Shown here: positions 16,107 to 23,634 of the stretch, in pieces
Position numbering within the stretch: the stretch's first letter is position 1
How the letters are laid out: each line of letters starts with the position of its first letter
Source: DASXMX01 sp036794395
GTDB taxonomy: Bacteria > Planctomycetota > Phycisphaerae > Tepidisphaerales > Tepidisphaeraceae
Length of the DNA stretch: 23,634 bases
Assembly: GCA_036794395.1 (NCBI GenBank)
Contig: DAIRGS010000087.1
Location: 1-23,634, forward strand
Reading direction: 5' to 3'
Notes under the pieces: generated by a model
The model's database searches: none
Told to the model about the DNA's origin: nothing
Seen by the model: only the letters and a program-made list of their open reading frames with translations
Position numbers and translations under genes: made by a program

Positions 16107-16176
16107 CACGAATAACATAGATTCCACGGATAAAAGGCCACGCGCATTTTTATCCGTGGAATCTGTGTTATTCGTG
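16107..16176. repeat. Long hairpin-forming inverted repeat (29-bp arms)
   Basis: The left arm 16107-16135 and right arm 16148-16176 are inverted copies that differ at one position, which would be a U-G pair in RNA; the loop is 12 bases (16136-16147). The upstream flank at 16050-16085 contains short direct repeats of the CACGGAG/CACTGAG kind. Both features resemble interspersed intergenic repeats I recall from planctomycete and related genomes. The element lies about 100 bases after the DUF1080-like gene and 80 bases before P3. It could end transcription, stabilise an RNA end, or be a non-autonomous mobile repeat. Confidence 0.75.
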
Positions 16177-16255
16177 ATTCAATTCTCTTCGTGTCTCTTG
16201 CGAATGGGGCTGCTGGTGGGGAAAATGGAGGGCGGCATTTCTAAAAGAGGGTGAG

Positions 16256-19200
16256 ATGAGAAAATCGATGCGATCGGGGAAGGTACGGTCTGATGGTGGG
16301 CGCAAGTTTCCGCGGGCGGGGAGGGCTTGCGGGGCGGAGGAACTGGAGCGGCGGGTTCTGCTTTCTAGTGCGATCGCGGCGTTTGCGCCGCAGGTGACGA
16401 TCGGGGTCGGGGCGAATCCCTTCTCGGTGGCGGTCGCGGACCTAAATCGCGATGGCAGGGGGGACTTAATCGTTGCGAACCTGTCGGGGAACAATCTGGG
16501 CGTGCTATTGGGGAACGGGAACGGCACGTTTCAGACTCAGATCACTTACGCAGCGGGGACATCTCCTATTTCGGTCGTCGCGTCGGATGTAAATGGGGAC
16601 GGCAAAATTGACTTGGTTTGTGGGAACCTGGGAAGCAATTCGGTCAGTGTGTTGCTTGGCAACGGGGACGGGACGTTTCAGGCGCAGAAGACTTTTGACA
16701 TCGTTTTGCATCCGAGGTCGGTGGCGGTAGCGGATTTGAATTCGGATGGGAAGCCGGACATTGTGGTCGCGGACGGCGCGAACAATACGGTGAGCGTGTT
16801 GCTGGGGAACGGGGACGGGAGTTTTGGAGGTCAGAAGACGTTCGGGGCGGGTGCGTATCCGCATTCGATCGCCGTTTGGGACGTAAACGGGGATGGGAAA
16901 CCGGACCTGTTGACGGCGAACGCGGGGGGCAACAGTGCCGGAGTGTTACTGGGCAATGGCGATGGGACGTTTGCCGCGCAGCAGACGTTCGGCGTCGGTA
17001 CGAACGCGACATGTGTGGTTCCGTTGGACGCCAATGGGGACGGGAAGGTGGACCTGGTCGTCACCAACTACAACGATAATTCGGTGAGCGTTCTGGCGGG
17101 TAACGGGGATGGCACGTTCAAGTCACAGCGGACGTTTTCGGTGGGTGCCGCACCGATCTATGTGAGTGGGTCAGATGCTAACGCGGATGGCAAGTTGGAC
17201 CTGCTGGTTGTGAACTTCAACAGCGCGCCCGGCTCCGTGAGCGTGCTATTGGGGAATGGTGATGGGACGTTTGGGGCTCAAACGACATTCGGGACGGGAT
17301 CGAAGCCGCGGGCGGTTGCGGCAGGGGATTTGAACGGAGACGGTCGGGTCGATCTTGTGGTGGCGAACGATAACGCGGTGGGAACCGTCAGCGCCCTTCT
17401 GGCGGATGTGCCGGTGGTGAAAAGCATTGTGCGGGGCAATCCGTCGAATGCGTTGGTGAGCAGCCTTGGCAGCGTGAGTTTCGCGGTGACGTTTAATGAG
17501 CCAGTCACGGGAGTGGATGCGGGAGATTTTTCGATATTGGCCCAGGGGGTGAACGTTTCGCCCGTGCCGGTGGTGACCGGAAGCGGGGCGGCTTACACGG
17601 TTACGGTAAATGGAATCACGGGAGGAGGTTCGCTGGGGCTCAAGCTGGTGGATGATGGGAGCATTCACAATCTGGCCGGCAATCCATTGCAGCGCAGTGG
17701 GGCGGTGTCATTTGCTCCGCAGCAGAACCTGACGCCGTTTGGCCAGCCGTTCGCGATGACGGTGGCGGATTTCAATGGAGACGGCAAGCCCGATCTGGCG
17801 CAGAACGATTTTCACAGCGGCATCACCGGCGTGCAATTGGGGAACGGGGATGGGACTTTCATGCCGGCGCGGACGTTCAACAGCGTATCGAGCGATTTCG
17901 TTGCCGCGGCGGACATGAATCTGGATGGCAAGACCGATCTGGTCATGTCCATCGCGAATAACGGGACGCTTCTTGGAGTATGGCTTGGCAATGGAGATGG
18001 CACGTTCCAGAATGCGATTCAGGAGGTTGTGGCGCGTTACGCCAACGCGGGAGTGGTGGCCGATGTGAATGGCGATGGCAAGCCGGACGTGGTGGTGGCG
18101 TACGCGTCGGGCACTTCGGCGGGAAGCACGGTCAGCGTGCTGCTGGGCAATGGGGATGGAAGCCTTCAGTCGCCGCTGCAAACAATGACCGGTGGGTTTC
18201 CGACTTCGGTGGCGGTGGCCGATGTGAACGGCGATGGGAAGCCGGACCTGGTGGTTGCGGAGTATTACCAGGGCGGGGATGTGCGCGTTCTTCTGGGGAA
18301 TGGGAACGGCACGTTCGGTTTTCAGCAGGTCATCCTGACGGGTTCGGGAACTTCGACAGTGGCGCTGGGGGATTTGAACGGCGATGGAATTCTGGATGCG
18401 GTTGTCACGCGCGGGATTCCGCAGACGGCGATTGGAGATGCCCAGCAAATCGTGGTGCTGACCGGCAACGGCAACGGCAATTTCCATATCAGCGGCACGT
18501 TCTCGGCCGGTCGATCTCCCCGTGGTATTTGCCTGGCCGATCTCACGGGAGACGGGAAGTTGGATGTCGTGCTGGCGAATTTCCCGGGTGGAGTCGGGGC
18601 GAGCGTGCTGGTGGGCAACGGAGATGGGAGTTTTCAGCCGCTTCAGACAATCGCCAGTGGCGGCAGCGTGCGAACGGTGGTTGTAGCGGATGTGAATCGC
18701 GACGGGCGGCCCGATGTGCTTGCCGGGGATACGACCGGCAACACGGTAAGCGTGATGCTGAACAACACCCAGGGCGATTTTGTGGGGCAGAGGTACACGA
18801 TTCGATCGACGCCGCTGATCGCGTTTGGGCCACAGGCAACGTTTGGAACTGGATCGCAGCCGTTCGGGGTTGTGATCGGGGATGTGAACCGGGACGGCCG
18901 CCCGGACCTGATTGTCGGAAGCGGGGGTGGCAACAGCGTGAGCGTGGCGCTTGGAAACGGGAACGGCACGTTCCTGGCGGCCCAATCGTTCGCCGTGGGA
19001 ATGACGCCTTTCGGAGTAGCGGTGGGAGACGTCAACAACGATGGCAAGCCCGACCTGGTTGTGGCGAATAATGGCAGCGGCTCGGTCAGCGTGCTGCTGG
19101 GCAACGGCAACGGGGCGTTCCTGCCGCAACAGACGTTTGCATCGGGAACGCAGACGCGGTTTGTGGCGGTGGCGGACTTCAATGGCGACGGCCGGGCGGA

Positions 19201-22129
19201 CATCGCGACGGCCAACTACGGCGCCAACACGGTGGGCGTCCTGCTGGGAAATGGGAACGGGACATTTCAGGGGCAGCGCACGTTTTCAGTGGGGATCCAT
19301 CCATCGTCGCTGGCGGTGGCGGATTTTAACTCTGATGGCAGGATGGACCTGGTTGTCGCGAACAAGGGGAGCAACAACATTGGAGTATTGCTCGGGATGG
19401 GAAATGGGTCGCTGGGGACACAACTGACGTTCGCATCGGGCGTGCTGCCATTCTCGGTTAGCGCGGGGGATTTGAATGGCGACGGGCGGGTTGACGTGGT
19501 GGTCGCGGAGGAAACGAGCAACGCGGTGGGAGCATTGTTGGGTAACGGCAATGGATCGTTTGCGGCACAGCAGACCTTTGCCACGGGAAGCATACCGGCT
19601 GCGGTCGGCCTGGCAGACCTGAATGGGGATGGCCGGCTGGACGTGTTGGTGGCGAACTACAGCAGCAACACGATGAGCGTGCTGCTGGGCAACGGAAACG
19701 GGGCATTGGGGATTCAGAGCACCTTTGTCACGGGCACGTCGCCTTTTGCACTGGCCGTGAGCGACTTGAACCTGGATGGGCGGCTGGATGTGGTGGTTGC
19801 CAACGATGGCGCTGGAACTGTGAGCGTGTTCCTGGAGGATTTGCCGCCGCGGCTGTTGTCGATCAATCGCGCCGTACCGACGAGCGCGACGACCACGCTG
19901 AATTCGGTTTCGTTCACGGTGACATTCAGCGAGCCGGTCACGGGAGTGGATGCCGGCGATTTTTCGCTGGTGCTGGGAGGAGTGGGGACCGCAGCGCCGG
20001 TGGTCAGCGGGGGGCCTTCGGTTTACACGGTGACCGTGGGCGGCATCACGGGCGTGGGGACGGTGGGCCTGAACCTGGTGGATAATGGGACGATCAAGAA
20101 TGGCGTGGGCGATCCGCTTCAGCCGGGCGGAACGGCGGTGTTCGGTGCTCAACAGCCTTACGCTGCGGGAACCAACGGTGGAATGTCGACGGTCGCGGAT
20201 ATCAATCACGATGGAAAGTTGGATGTGCTGGTTGGCGGAGCATCCGCGGGAATCATGCTTGGAAATGGAGATGGAACGTTCCAGACGATGCAAACCGTGG
20301 CGACGGCGGGGGCCGTCAATTTCTTCGTGGCGGCGGCCGATGTGAACGGCGACGGAAATGTGGACCTGCTTGTGACACATCAGGTGGGCAACGCAATCGG
20401 CGTGCTGGCAGGCAATGGCAGCGGGACTTTCCAGGCGGAGCAGACATTTACCGCCGACAACGCGCCCGAAAGCATCATGGTGTCAGACTTGAATCGTGAC
20501 GGGAAGCTCGATCTGGCGGTTGTCAGCCAGAGCATGACGTTCGGACCGACGATAAGCATTCTGCTGGGGAACGGAAATGGCACATTCACTACCTTGCCCA
20601 CGAAGATATCGACCACTCCGTTTGTAACGATTTCTGAGGTGAACGGAGACGGGATTCCGGATCTGTTGATTTCGAACAATCCGTCTTCGATTGTCCGTGT
20701 TCTGCTGGGCAATGGAGATGGGACGTTCGGAAATCAGCGTACGTTTGCCACGAGCTTTGATCCGTACAGCATTGCATCATCGGATGTGAACGGCGACGGG
20801 AAGGCGGACATCGTGGTGGCGCTGGATTTTTCCAATGCGGTGGGCGTGCTGCTGGGCAATGGGGATGGAACGTTTCAGGCCCAGCATACATTCGGGGCGG
20901 GCCCCCATCCGGTTCCGCTTGCACTAGCGGACGTGAACGGAGACGGACGCATCGACATCGTCGCGGCAAACATAGCCGACGCCAATGGCCGGGATGGGAC
21001 CACACTAACGGTGCTGCTGGGGAACGGCGACGGGACATTCCAAACGGGCCAGACGGTGGCGGCGGGCCCCAGGCCATACTCGGTGACGGCGGCGGATCTG
21101 AACGGCGATGGGCGGCTTGACCTTGTTACGCTGAATCGAATCCAGGGCCAGCCAAACGTCGGCGTATTGCTGGCGCCGACTGACGCCAGCCTGGCGGGTC
21201 CGGTCTACACGATCAAGCAGGCCTCGGAAACGATCTCCGGCACACCCAGTAACGATCAAATCACGCTGATGCGCGACCCCGACGGCCTGGAGATTGATTG
21301 GAACCGGGGAACCGCGTCGGGCCAGTTGCCCGCCAATGACGTGAACGGCCTGACGATCAACAGCGGCGGCGGGAATGACAACATTTTCCTGAACAATGTA
21401 AACGGCAACGCGCTGCCGAACCTGCTGCACCTGAATGGCACGTTCACGATCAATGGGTTCTCGAACAGCAACCCCTTCAGCGGAACGACGCTGGAGATCG
21501 GCCAAAGCACCGTATATTTTGATTATACAAACACAACGACTCCGGCGGCGGCGATTCTGGCGGCGCTGTCGAGCGGATATAATAACGACGCCTGGAATGG
21601 TTCCGGGGCCGGAACGTCCGGGGCCATCACTTCGAGCGCGGCGGCGGGGGGGCCGGTGGGCGTATTTGGAATTGGATACGCCGACTCAGCGGATGGGATT
21701 GTTGTGGGGCAGCCGGCCAACACCGTCGAGATTCGATACACGGTGATGGGGGATGCCAATCTGGATCGGGTGGTGAATTCCACGGATGCCGTCTTGATGG
21801 CGCGGAATTATCTGGGCGTGGGAAAGTCGGCTTGGGATCTGGGGAATTTCAATTACGACACAACGATCAATCTTTCTGATGCGACGATTTTGCAGAAGAA
21901 CTTCAACGCCACGGCCACGGGAAGCGTAACCGCGGCGGTGGCGGGACTGGCCGCCGTTGGTGGAACTCCGGTAAGCGCGCCGACGATCACGACTTTGCAG
22001 CCGCTGGCTCCTCAGGCGGGTCTGGCTGGCGGGAACGATGGGCTGGCCGGAGGGATCTTCGCGTCTTCGGACCAGCATGCCAAAGACAAATTGAAGCACG
22101 GCGGCAAGTTGGGGAAGCGGCGTCGATAA
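16256..22129 (+). CDS. Giant FG-GAP/VCBS propeller protein P3 with LEPR-XLL-like N-terminus and dockerin
   Basis: P3 has 1957 residues. AGAGGGTGAG lies directly upstream of the ATG. The N-terminus is strongly basic, then AEELERRVLLSSAIAAF (about 28-44), the clearest LEPR-XLL-like motif of the three. Order of domains: propeller (43-384), Ig-like (385-485), propeller (486-856), propeller (857-1195), Ig-like (1196-1295), propeller (1296-1653), beta-rich region (1654-1831) with GTPSNDQITLMRDPD and LNGTFTINGFSNSNP, and a dockerin pair (1832-1884). This dockerin is of a more classical type (GDANLDRVVNSTDAVLMARN, then NLSDATILQKNFN) and differs from that of P1 and P2. The tail ends KHGGKLGKRRR. Every propeller has seven DxNxDG loops; loop variants include EVNGDG in the fourth propeller and DLTGDG in the second. 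Export and calcium binding are inferred; the function is unknown. Codons are richer in GGG and GGA than in P2. Confidence 0.92.
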   Translation: MRKSMRSGKVRSDGGRKFPRAGRACGAEELERRVLLSSAIAAFAPQVTIGVGANPFSVAVADLNRDGRGDLIVANLSGNNLGVLLGNGNGTFQTQITYAAGTSPISVVASDVNGDGKIDLVCGNLGSNSVSVLLGNGDGTFQAQKTFDIVLHPRSVAVADLNSDGKPDIVVADGANNTVSVLLGNGDGSFGGQKTFGAGAYPHSIAVWDVNGDGKPDLLTANAGGNSAGVLLGNGDGTFAAQQTFGVGTNATCVVPLDANGDGKVDLVVTNYNDNSVSVLAGNGDGTFKSQRTFSVGAAPIYVSGSDANADGKLDLLVVNFNSAPGSVSVLLGNGDGTFGAQTTFGTGSKPRAVAAGDLNGDGRVDLVVANDNAVGTVSALLADVPVVKSIVRGNPSNALVSSLGSVSFAVTFNEPVTGVDAGDFSILAQGVNVSPVPVVTGSGAAYTVTVNGITGGGSLGLKLVDDGSIHNLAGNPLQRSGAVSFAPQQNLTPFGQPFAMTVADFNGDGKPDLAQNDFHSGITGVQLGNGDGTFMPARTFNSVSSDFVAAADMNLDGKTDLVMSIANNGTLLGVWLGNGDGTFQNAIQEVVARYANAGVVADVNGDGKPDVVVAYASGTSAGSTVSVLLGNGDGSLQSPLQTMTGGFPTSVAVADVNGDGKPDLVVAEYYQGGDVRVLLGNGNGTFGFQQVILTGSGTSTVALGDLNGDGILDAVVTRGIPQTAIGDAQQIVVLTGNGNGNFHISGTFSAGRSPRGICLADLTGDGKLDVVLANFPGGVGASVLVGNGDGSFQPLQTIASGGSVRTVVVADVNRDGRPDVLAGDTTGNTVSVMLNNTQGDFVGQRYTIRSTPLIAFGPQATFGTGSQPFGVVIGDVNRDGRPDLIVGSGGGNSVSVALGNGNGTFLAAQSFAVGMTPFGVAVGDVNNDGKPDLVVANNGSGSVSVLLGNGNGAFLPQQTFASGTQTRFVAVADFNGDGRADIATANYGANTVGVLLGNGNGTFQGQRTFSVGIHPSSLAVADFNSDGRMDLVVANKGSNNIGVLLGMGNGSLGTQLTFASGVLPFSVSAGDLNGDGRVDVVVAEETSNAVGALLGNGNGSFAAQQTFATGSIPAAVGLADLNGDGRLDVLVANYSSNTMSVLLGNGNGALGIQSTFVTGTSPFALAVSDLNLDGRLDVVVANDGAGTVSVFLEDLPPRLLSINRAVPTSATTTLNSVSFTVTFSEPVTGVDAGDFSLVLGGVGTAAPVVSGGPSVYTVTVGGITGVGTVGLNLVDNGTIKNGVGDPLQPGGTAVFGAQQPYAAGTNGGMSTVADINHDGKLDVLVGGASAGIMLGNGDGTFQTMQTVATAGAVNFFVAAADVNGDGNVDLLVTHQVGNAIGVLAGNGSGTFQAEQTFTADNAPESIMVSDLNRDGKLDLAVVSQSMTFGPTISILLGNGNGTFTTLPTKISTTPFVTISEVNGDGIPDLLISNNPSSIVRVLLGNGDGTFGNQRTFATSFDPYSIASSDVNGDGKADIVVALDFSNAVGVLLGNGDGTFQAQHTFGAGPHPVPLALADVNGDGRIDIVAANIADANGRDGTTLTVLLGNGDGTFQTGQTVAAGPRPYSVTAADLNGDGRLDLVTLNRIQGQPNVGVLLAPTDASLAGPVYTIKQASETISGTPSNDQITLMRDPDGLEIDWNRGTASGQLPANDVNGLTINSGGGNDNIFLNNVNGNALPNLLHLNGTFTINGFSNSNPFSGTTLEIGQSTVYFDYTNTTTPAAAILAALSSGYNNDAWNGSGAGTSGAITSSAAAGGPVGVFGIGYADSADGIVVGQPANTVEIRYTVMGDANLDRVVNSTDAVLMARNYLGVGKSAWDLGNFNYDTTINLSDATILQKNFNATATGSVTAAVAGLAAVGGTPVSAPTITTLQPLAPQAGLAGGNDGLAGGIFASSDQHAKDKLKHGGKLGKRRR
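16382..21214 (+). repeat. P3 blade array: 28 blades in four groups of seven
   Basis: Blocks lie at 16382-17407, 17711-18823, 18824-19840 and 20141-21214, with Ig-like domains at 17408-17710 and 19841-20140. The second block is the longest (371 codons) and most divergent, with insertions in blades three and five. Blocks two and three are joined directly by a GDFVGQRYTIRSTPL linker, matching the join between blocks two and three in P1. Confidence 0.9.
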
Positions 22130-22202
22130 GCCAGTGATTGTCGGGGCACATCCGTCGTGGGCCGGTCAAACCGTTAGCTTTGCGGCTATGCGCACCCAAC
22201 GG

Positions 22203-22217
22203 CCTCGATAATCGAGG
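22203..22217. promoter_or_regulatory. Small palindrome upstream of the sigma-factor gene
   Basis: CCTCGAT (22203-22209) and ATCGAGG (22211-22217) are perfect inverted copies around one A, about 100 bases before the sigma gene start. It may be a regulator site; as a hairpin it is short and has no T-run. In 15 bases chance is possible. Confidence 0.25.
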
Positions 22218-22303
22218 AATATCAGAGTTCTCCAGAATGTTTGAATGCAGGGCGAATGTCTCCGGGGAGTAAAGGAGGGGAGGTTTTGTAAGGGTGGTGT
22301 GAC

Positions 22304-22318
22304 ATGGGGTTGGCATGA
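22304..22318 (+). other. Possible four-codon leader ORF (MGLA) overlapping the sigma start
   Basis: ATG at 22304 opens a frame of four codons ending in TGA at 22316-22318, which overlaps the ATG at 22315 as ATGA. AGGGTGG at 22291-22297 is well placed for the 22304 start, while the sigma ATG itself has only GGGGTTGG before it. Translation could therefore be coupled. A stronger AAAGGAGGGGAGG lies further up at 22271-22283. Confidence 0.3.
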
Positions 22319-23526
22319 TCGAAGTCAATGGGCACGCCGTGGTGAATGACGGGCATCGGCGGACCCGCCGTACGGATGCTGAGTTGCTTGGCTCGTTTGC
22401 CAGTGATGCCGATGAAGCGGCATTCGCGGAGCTTGTGTGTCGGCATGGGCCGCTGGTGCTGGGCGTCTGCCGGCGGGCGCTCCGCGACCGGCATCTGGCC
22501 GAGGATGCGTTTCAGGTCACGTTCATGGTGCTTGCGCGCAAGGCGATGGACCTCCAGCACCCCGAACAGCTTGGGAACTGGCTATACGGTGTGGCCAACC
22601 GCGTTGCGCGGCGGGCGGGCCGCGCAGAAGGACGTCGGCGTGATGCGGAGGGCCGGCTGATGCAGATTCGCATGGATGATCGACCCGGCACGCACTTGGC
22701 AGTTTCGCATCTTCAATCGTTTCTTGACGATGAGATTCACCGGTTGCCGGCCAAATATCGAGCCGCGCTGGTGGCGTGTCATATCGAGGGGAAAACCAAC
22801 CGTGAAGCGGCCCGGCAGCTTGGATGGCCCGAGGGTACGCTTGTGACTCGCCTTAACCGCGCCAAGCAGATGCTCCGGGTGCGGGCCGCCGAACGGGGTG
22901 GGGCGGAGTGTGCCGGGGCAATTGGCCGGGTGCTGGCGCGCAAACTTTCACCGTCGATCGTACCGGCGATTCTGCTGGCGAAAACGATCAGTGCCGTCTC
23001 TGAGCATGCGGGAACTGGGGTCGTTCAAACTGCGCCCGTGGCGCACAGCGCACATCTCCTATCCAAGGCGGCGAAGTTTGCCGCACTGGGAAAGACCAAA
23101 GCTGTTGGCGTGGGGCTGATTGCGATGGCGATGGGGGTGTCGGCATTGGCGATTGCTGCGGCCCGGCCCCGTGAGCCGCGACCTTCGGAGGTTAATGCCA
23201 CGCGTTCGGATTCCGAACCGGCCGACCTCAAGCTAGCGATGACCGCGATGACTGATGCCGCTCCGGATCGCGCACTATTGGCGACGGTGAGAGCAGACGG
23301 CACAGCGTCTTTCTCGGCACAAGAGCCCCCTGCAATCACGCAATCTAAGCCAGCGAATCGCCCGCCGGTGATCTTCGGATATCGTGACAATGCCGGTACG
23401 GCACCCGACATTTCGGATCATTTAAACCGGAGCCCTCTCGCGCAGCTTACACGACCGATCCATATCGCGGCTGCACCCGCTTTAACTTCTACAACGTCCA
23501 GTCACTCCAAATCACCGCCGCAGTAG
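22315..23526 (+). CDS. ECF-type RNA polymerase sigma factor with C-terminal membrane extension
   Basis: This 403-residue protein has the sigma-70 region 2 at about 33-103, with AFAELVCRHGPLVLGVCRRAL and the planctomycete-typical AEDAFQVTFMVLARKA, and region 4 at about 138-187, with LPAKYRAALVACHIEGKTN and a helix-turn-helix REAARQLGWPEGTLVTRLNRAK. It directs RNA polymerase to a set of promoters. Beyond residue 190, an Ala-rich linker leads to one membrane helix (about 263-283, VGVGLIAMAMGVSALAIAAA) and then a 120-residue Pro/Ser/Thr-rich tail expected outside the cytoplasm. Such fused membrane tails occur in some planctomycete ECF groups and may replace a separate anti-sigma factor; no anti-sigma gene is seen downstream within the window. 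An in-frame TGA at 22300 rules out earlier starts. The gene lies 185 bases after P3 on the same strand; a regulatory link to P1-P3 is only a guess. Confidence 0.88.
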   Translation: MIEVNGHAVVNDGHRRTRRTDAELLGSFASDADEAAFAELVCRHGPLVLGVCRRALRDRHLAEDAFQVTFMVLARKAMDLQHPEQLGNWLYGVANRVARRAGRAEGRRRDAEGRLMQIRMDDRPGTHLAVSHLQSFLDDEIHRLPAKYRAALVACHIEGKTNREAARQLGWPEGTLVTRLNRAKQMLRVRAAERGGAECAGAIGRVLARKLSPSIVPAILLAKTISAVSEHAGTGVVQTAPVAHSAHLLSKAAKFAALGKTKAVGVGLIAMAMGVSALAIAAARPREPRPSEVNATRSDSEPADLKLAMTAMTDAAPDRALLATVRADGTASFSAQEPPAITQSKPANRPPVIFGYRDNAGTAPDISDHLNRSPLAQLTRPIHIAAAPALTSTTSSHSKSPPQ

Positions 23527-23634
23527 GCGGCCCGGCACCCGGTCACATCGCGGCGCCCGATTAAGTTAGCCGACTCGCACTAAATGACCGTGCGCGATTC
23601 CGCGCTTCGTGGCATGGGGCTTCCCCTTCGGGTC
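23527..23634. other. Downstream tail of the window, no gene seen
   Basis: These 108 bases hold no convincing ORF. GCGCG (23592-23596) and CGCGC (23601-23605) can form a small hairpin with an ATTC loop, and GGGGCTTCCCC follows. Neither has a T-run, so a terminator for the sigma gene is only possible. Confidence 0.3.

Noticed and set aside
17708..19129. Long minus-strand open frame (473 codons) antisense to P3; similar ones at 12996-14231, 9741-10427 and 4431-5006
   Set aside because: They run opposite the blade repeats, show a repeated low-complexity pattern (H, R, V, Q rich) that mirrors the plus-strand repeat, and lack ribosome-binding sites and family motifs.
15269..22129. P2, DUF1080-like gene and P3 as one operon
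   Set aside because: Gaps of 317 and 246 bases, a strong hairpin before P3 and separate ribosome-binding sites argue for separate transcripts, although co-regulation remains possible.

Overview
The window looks like a chromosomal segment of a GC-rich (roughly 60% GC) planctomycete, most likely in or near the Phycisphaerae. I infer this from protein types, not from a database match: giant FG-GAP/VCBS proteins opening with a LEPR-XLL-like motif (LERRLFLSS, LERRVLLSS) and ending in dockerin-like motifs, a secreted DUF1080-like protein, and an ECF sigma factor with a C-terminal membrane extension.

Left part (1-3862): a two-gene type II toxin-antitoxin module (130-680); a gene-free stretch with a dense cluster of TGCGACA/TGTCGCA heptamers on both strands (788-1011); an ATP sulfurylase gene on the minus strand (1129-2292) with a clear hairpin terminator; and a divergent membrane protein of the MprF/YbhN flippase-like family (2417-3823). 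An inverted repeat lies between the two divergent genes.

Central and right part (3981-22129): three paralogous giant loci on the plus strand, called here P1, P2 and P3. They consist almost entirely of about 49-residue beta-propeller blades, each with a DxNxDGxxD calcium loop. By hand count the blades always fall in groups of seven: 5 propellers in P1, 2 in P2 and 4 in P3, so 11 propellers and 77 blades. Ig-like domains of 100-101 residues follow some propellers. P2 has the plan propeller-Ig-propeller; P3 is that unit twice; P1 is that unit twice plus Ig-propeller. All three end in a shared beta-rich domain, a dockerin-like pair and a basic tail. P1 is interrupted by one in-frame TAA (6810-6812) that splits its third propeller into 2 and 5 blades, so the ORFs 3981-6812 and 6846-11153 are best read as one 2390-codon gene with a single CAA-to-TAA change (a real mutation, a sequence error, or recoding). 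A small secreted DUF1080-like protein (15269-16009) lies between P2 and P3, and a 29-bp-arm hairpin precedes P3.

Right end (22315-23526): an ECF-type sigma factor with a C-terminal membrane segment and outer tail. Whether it controls the giant genes cannot be told from the sequence. The propeller proteins are probably exported surface or matrix proteins that bind much calcium; their actual ligand or role is unknown.
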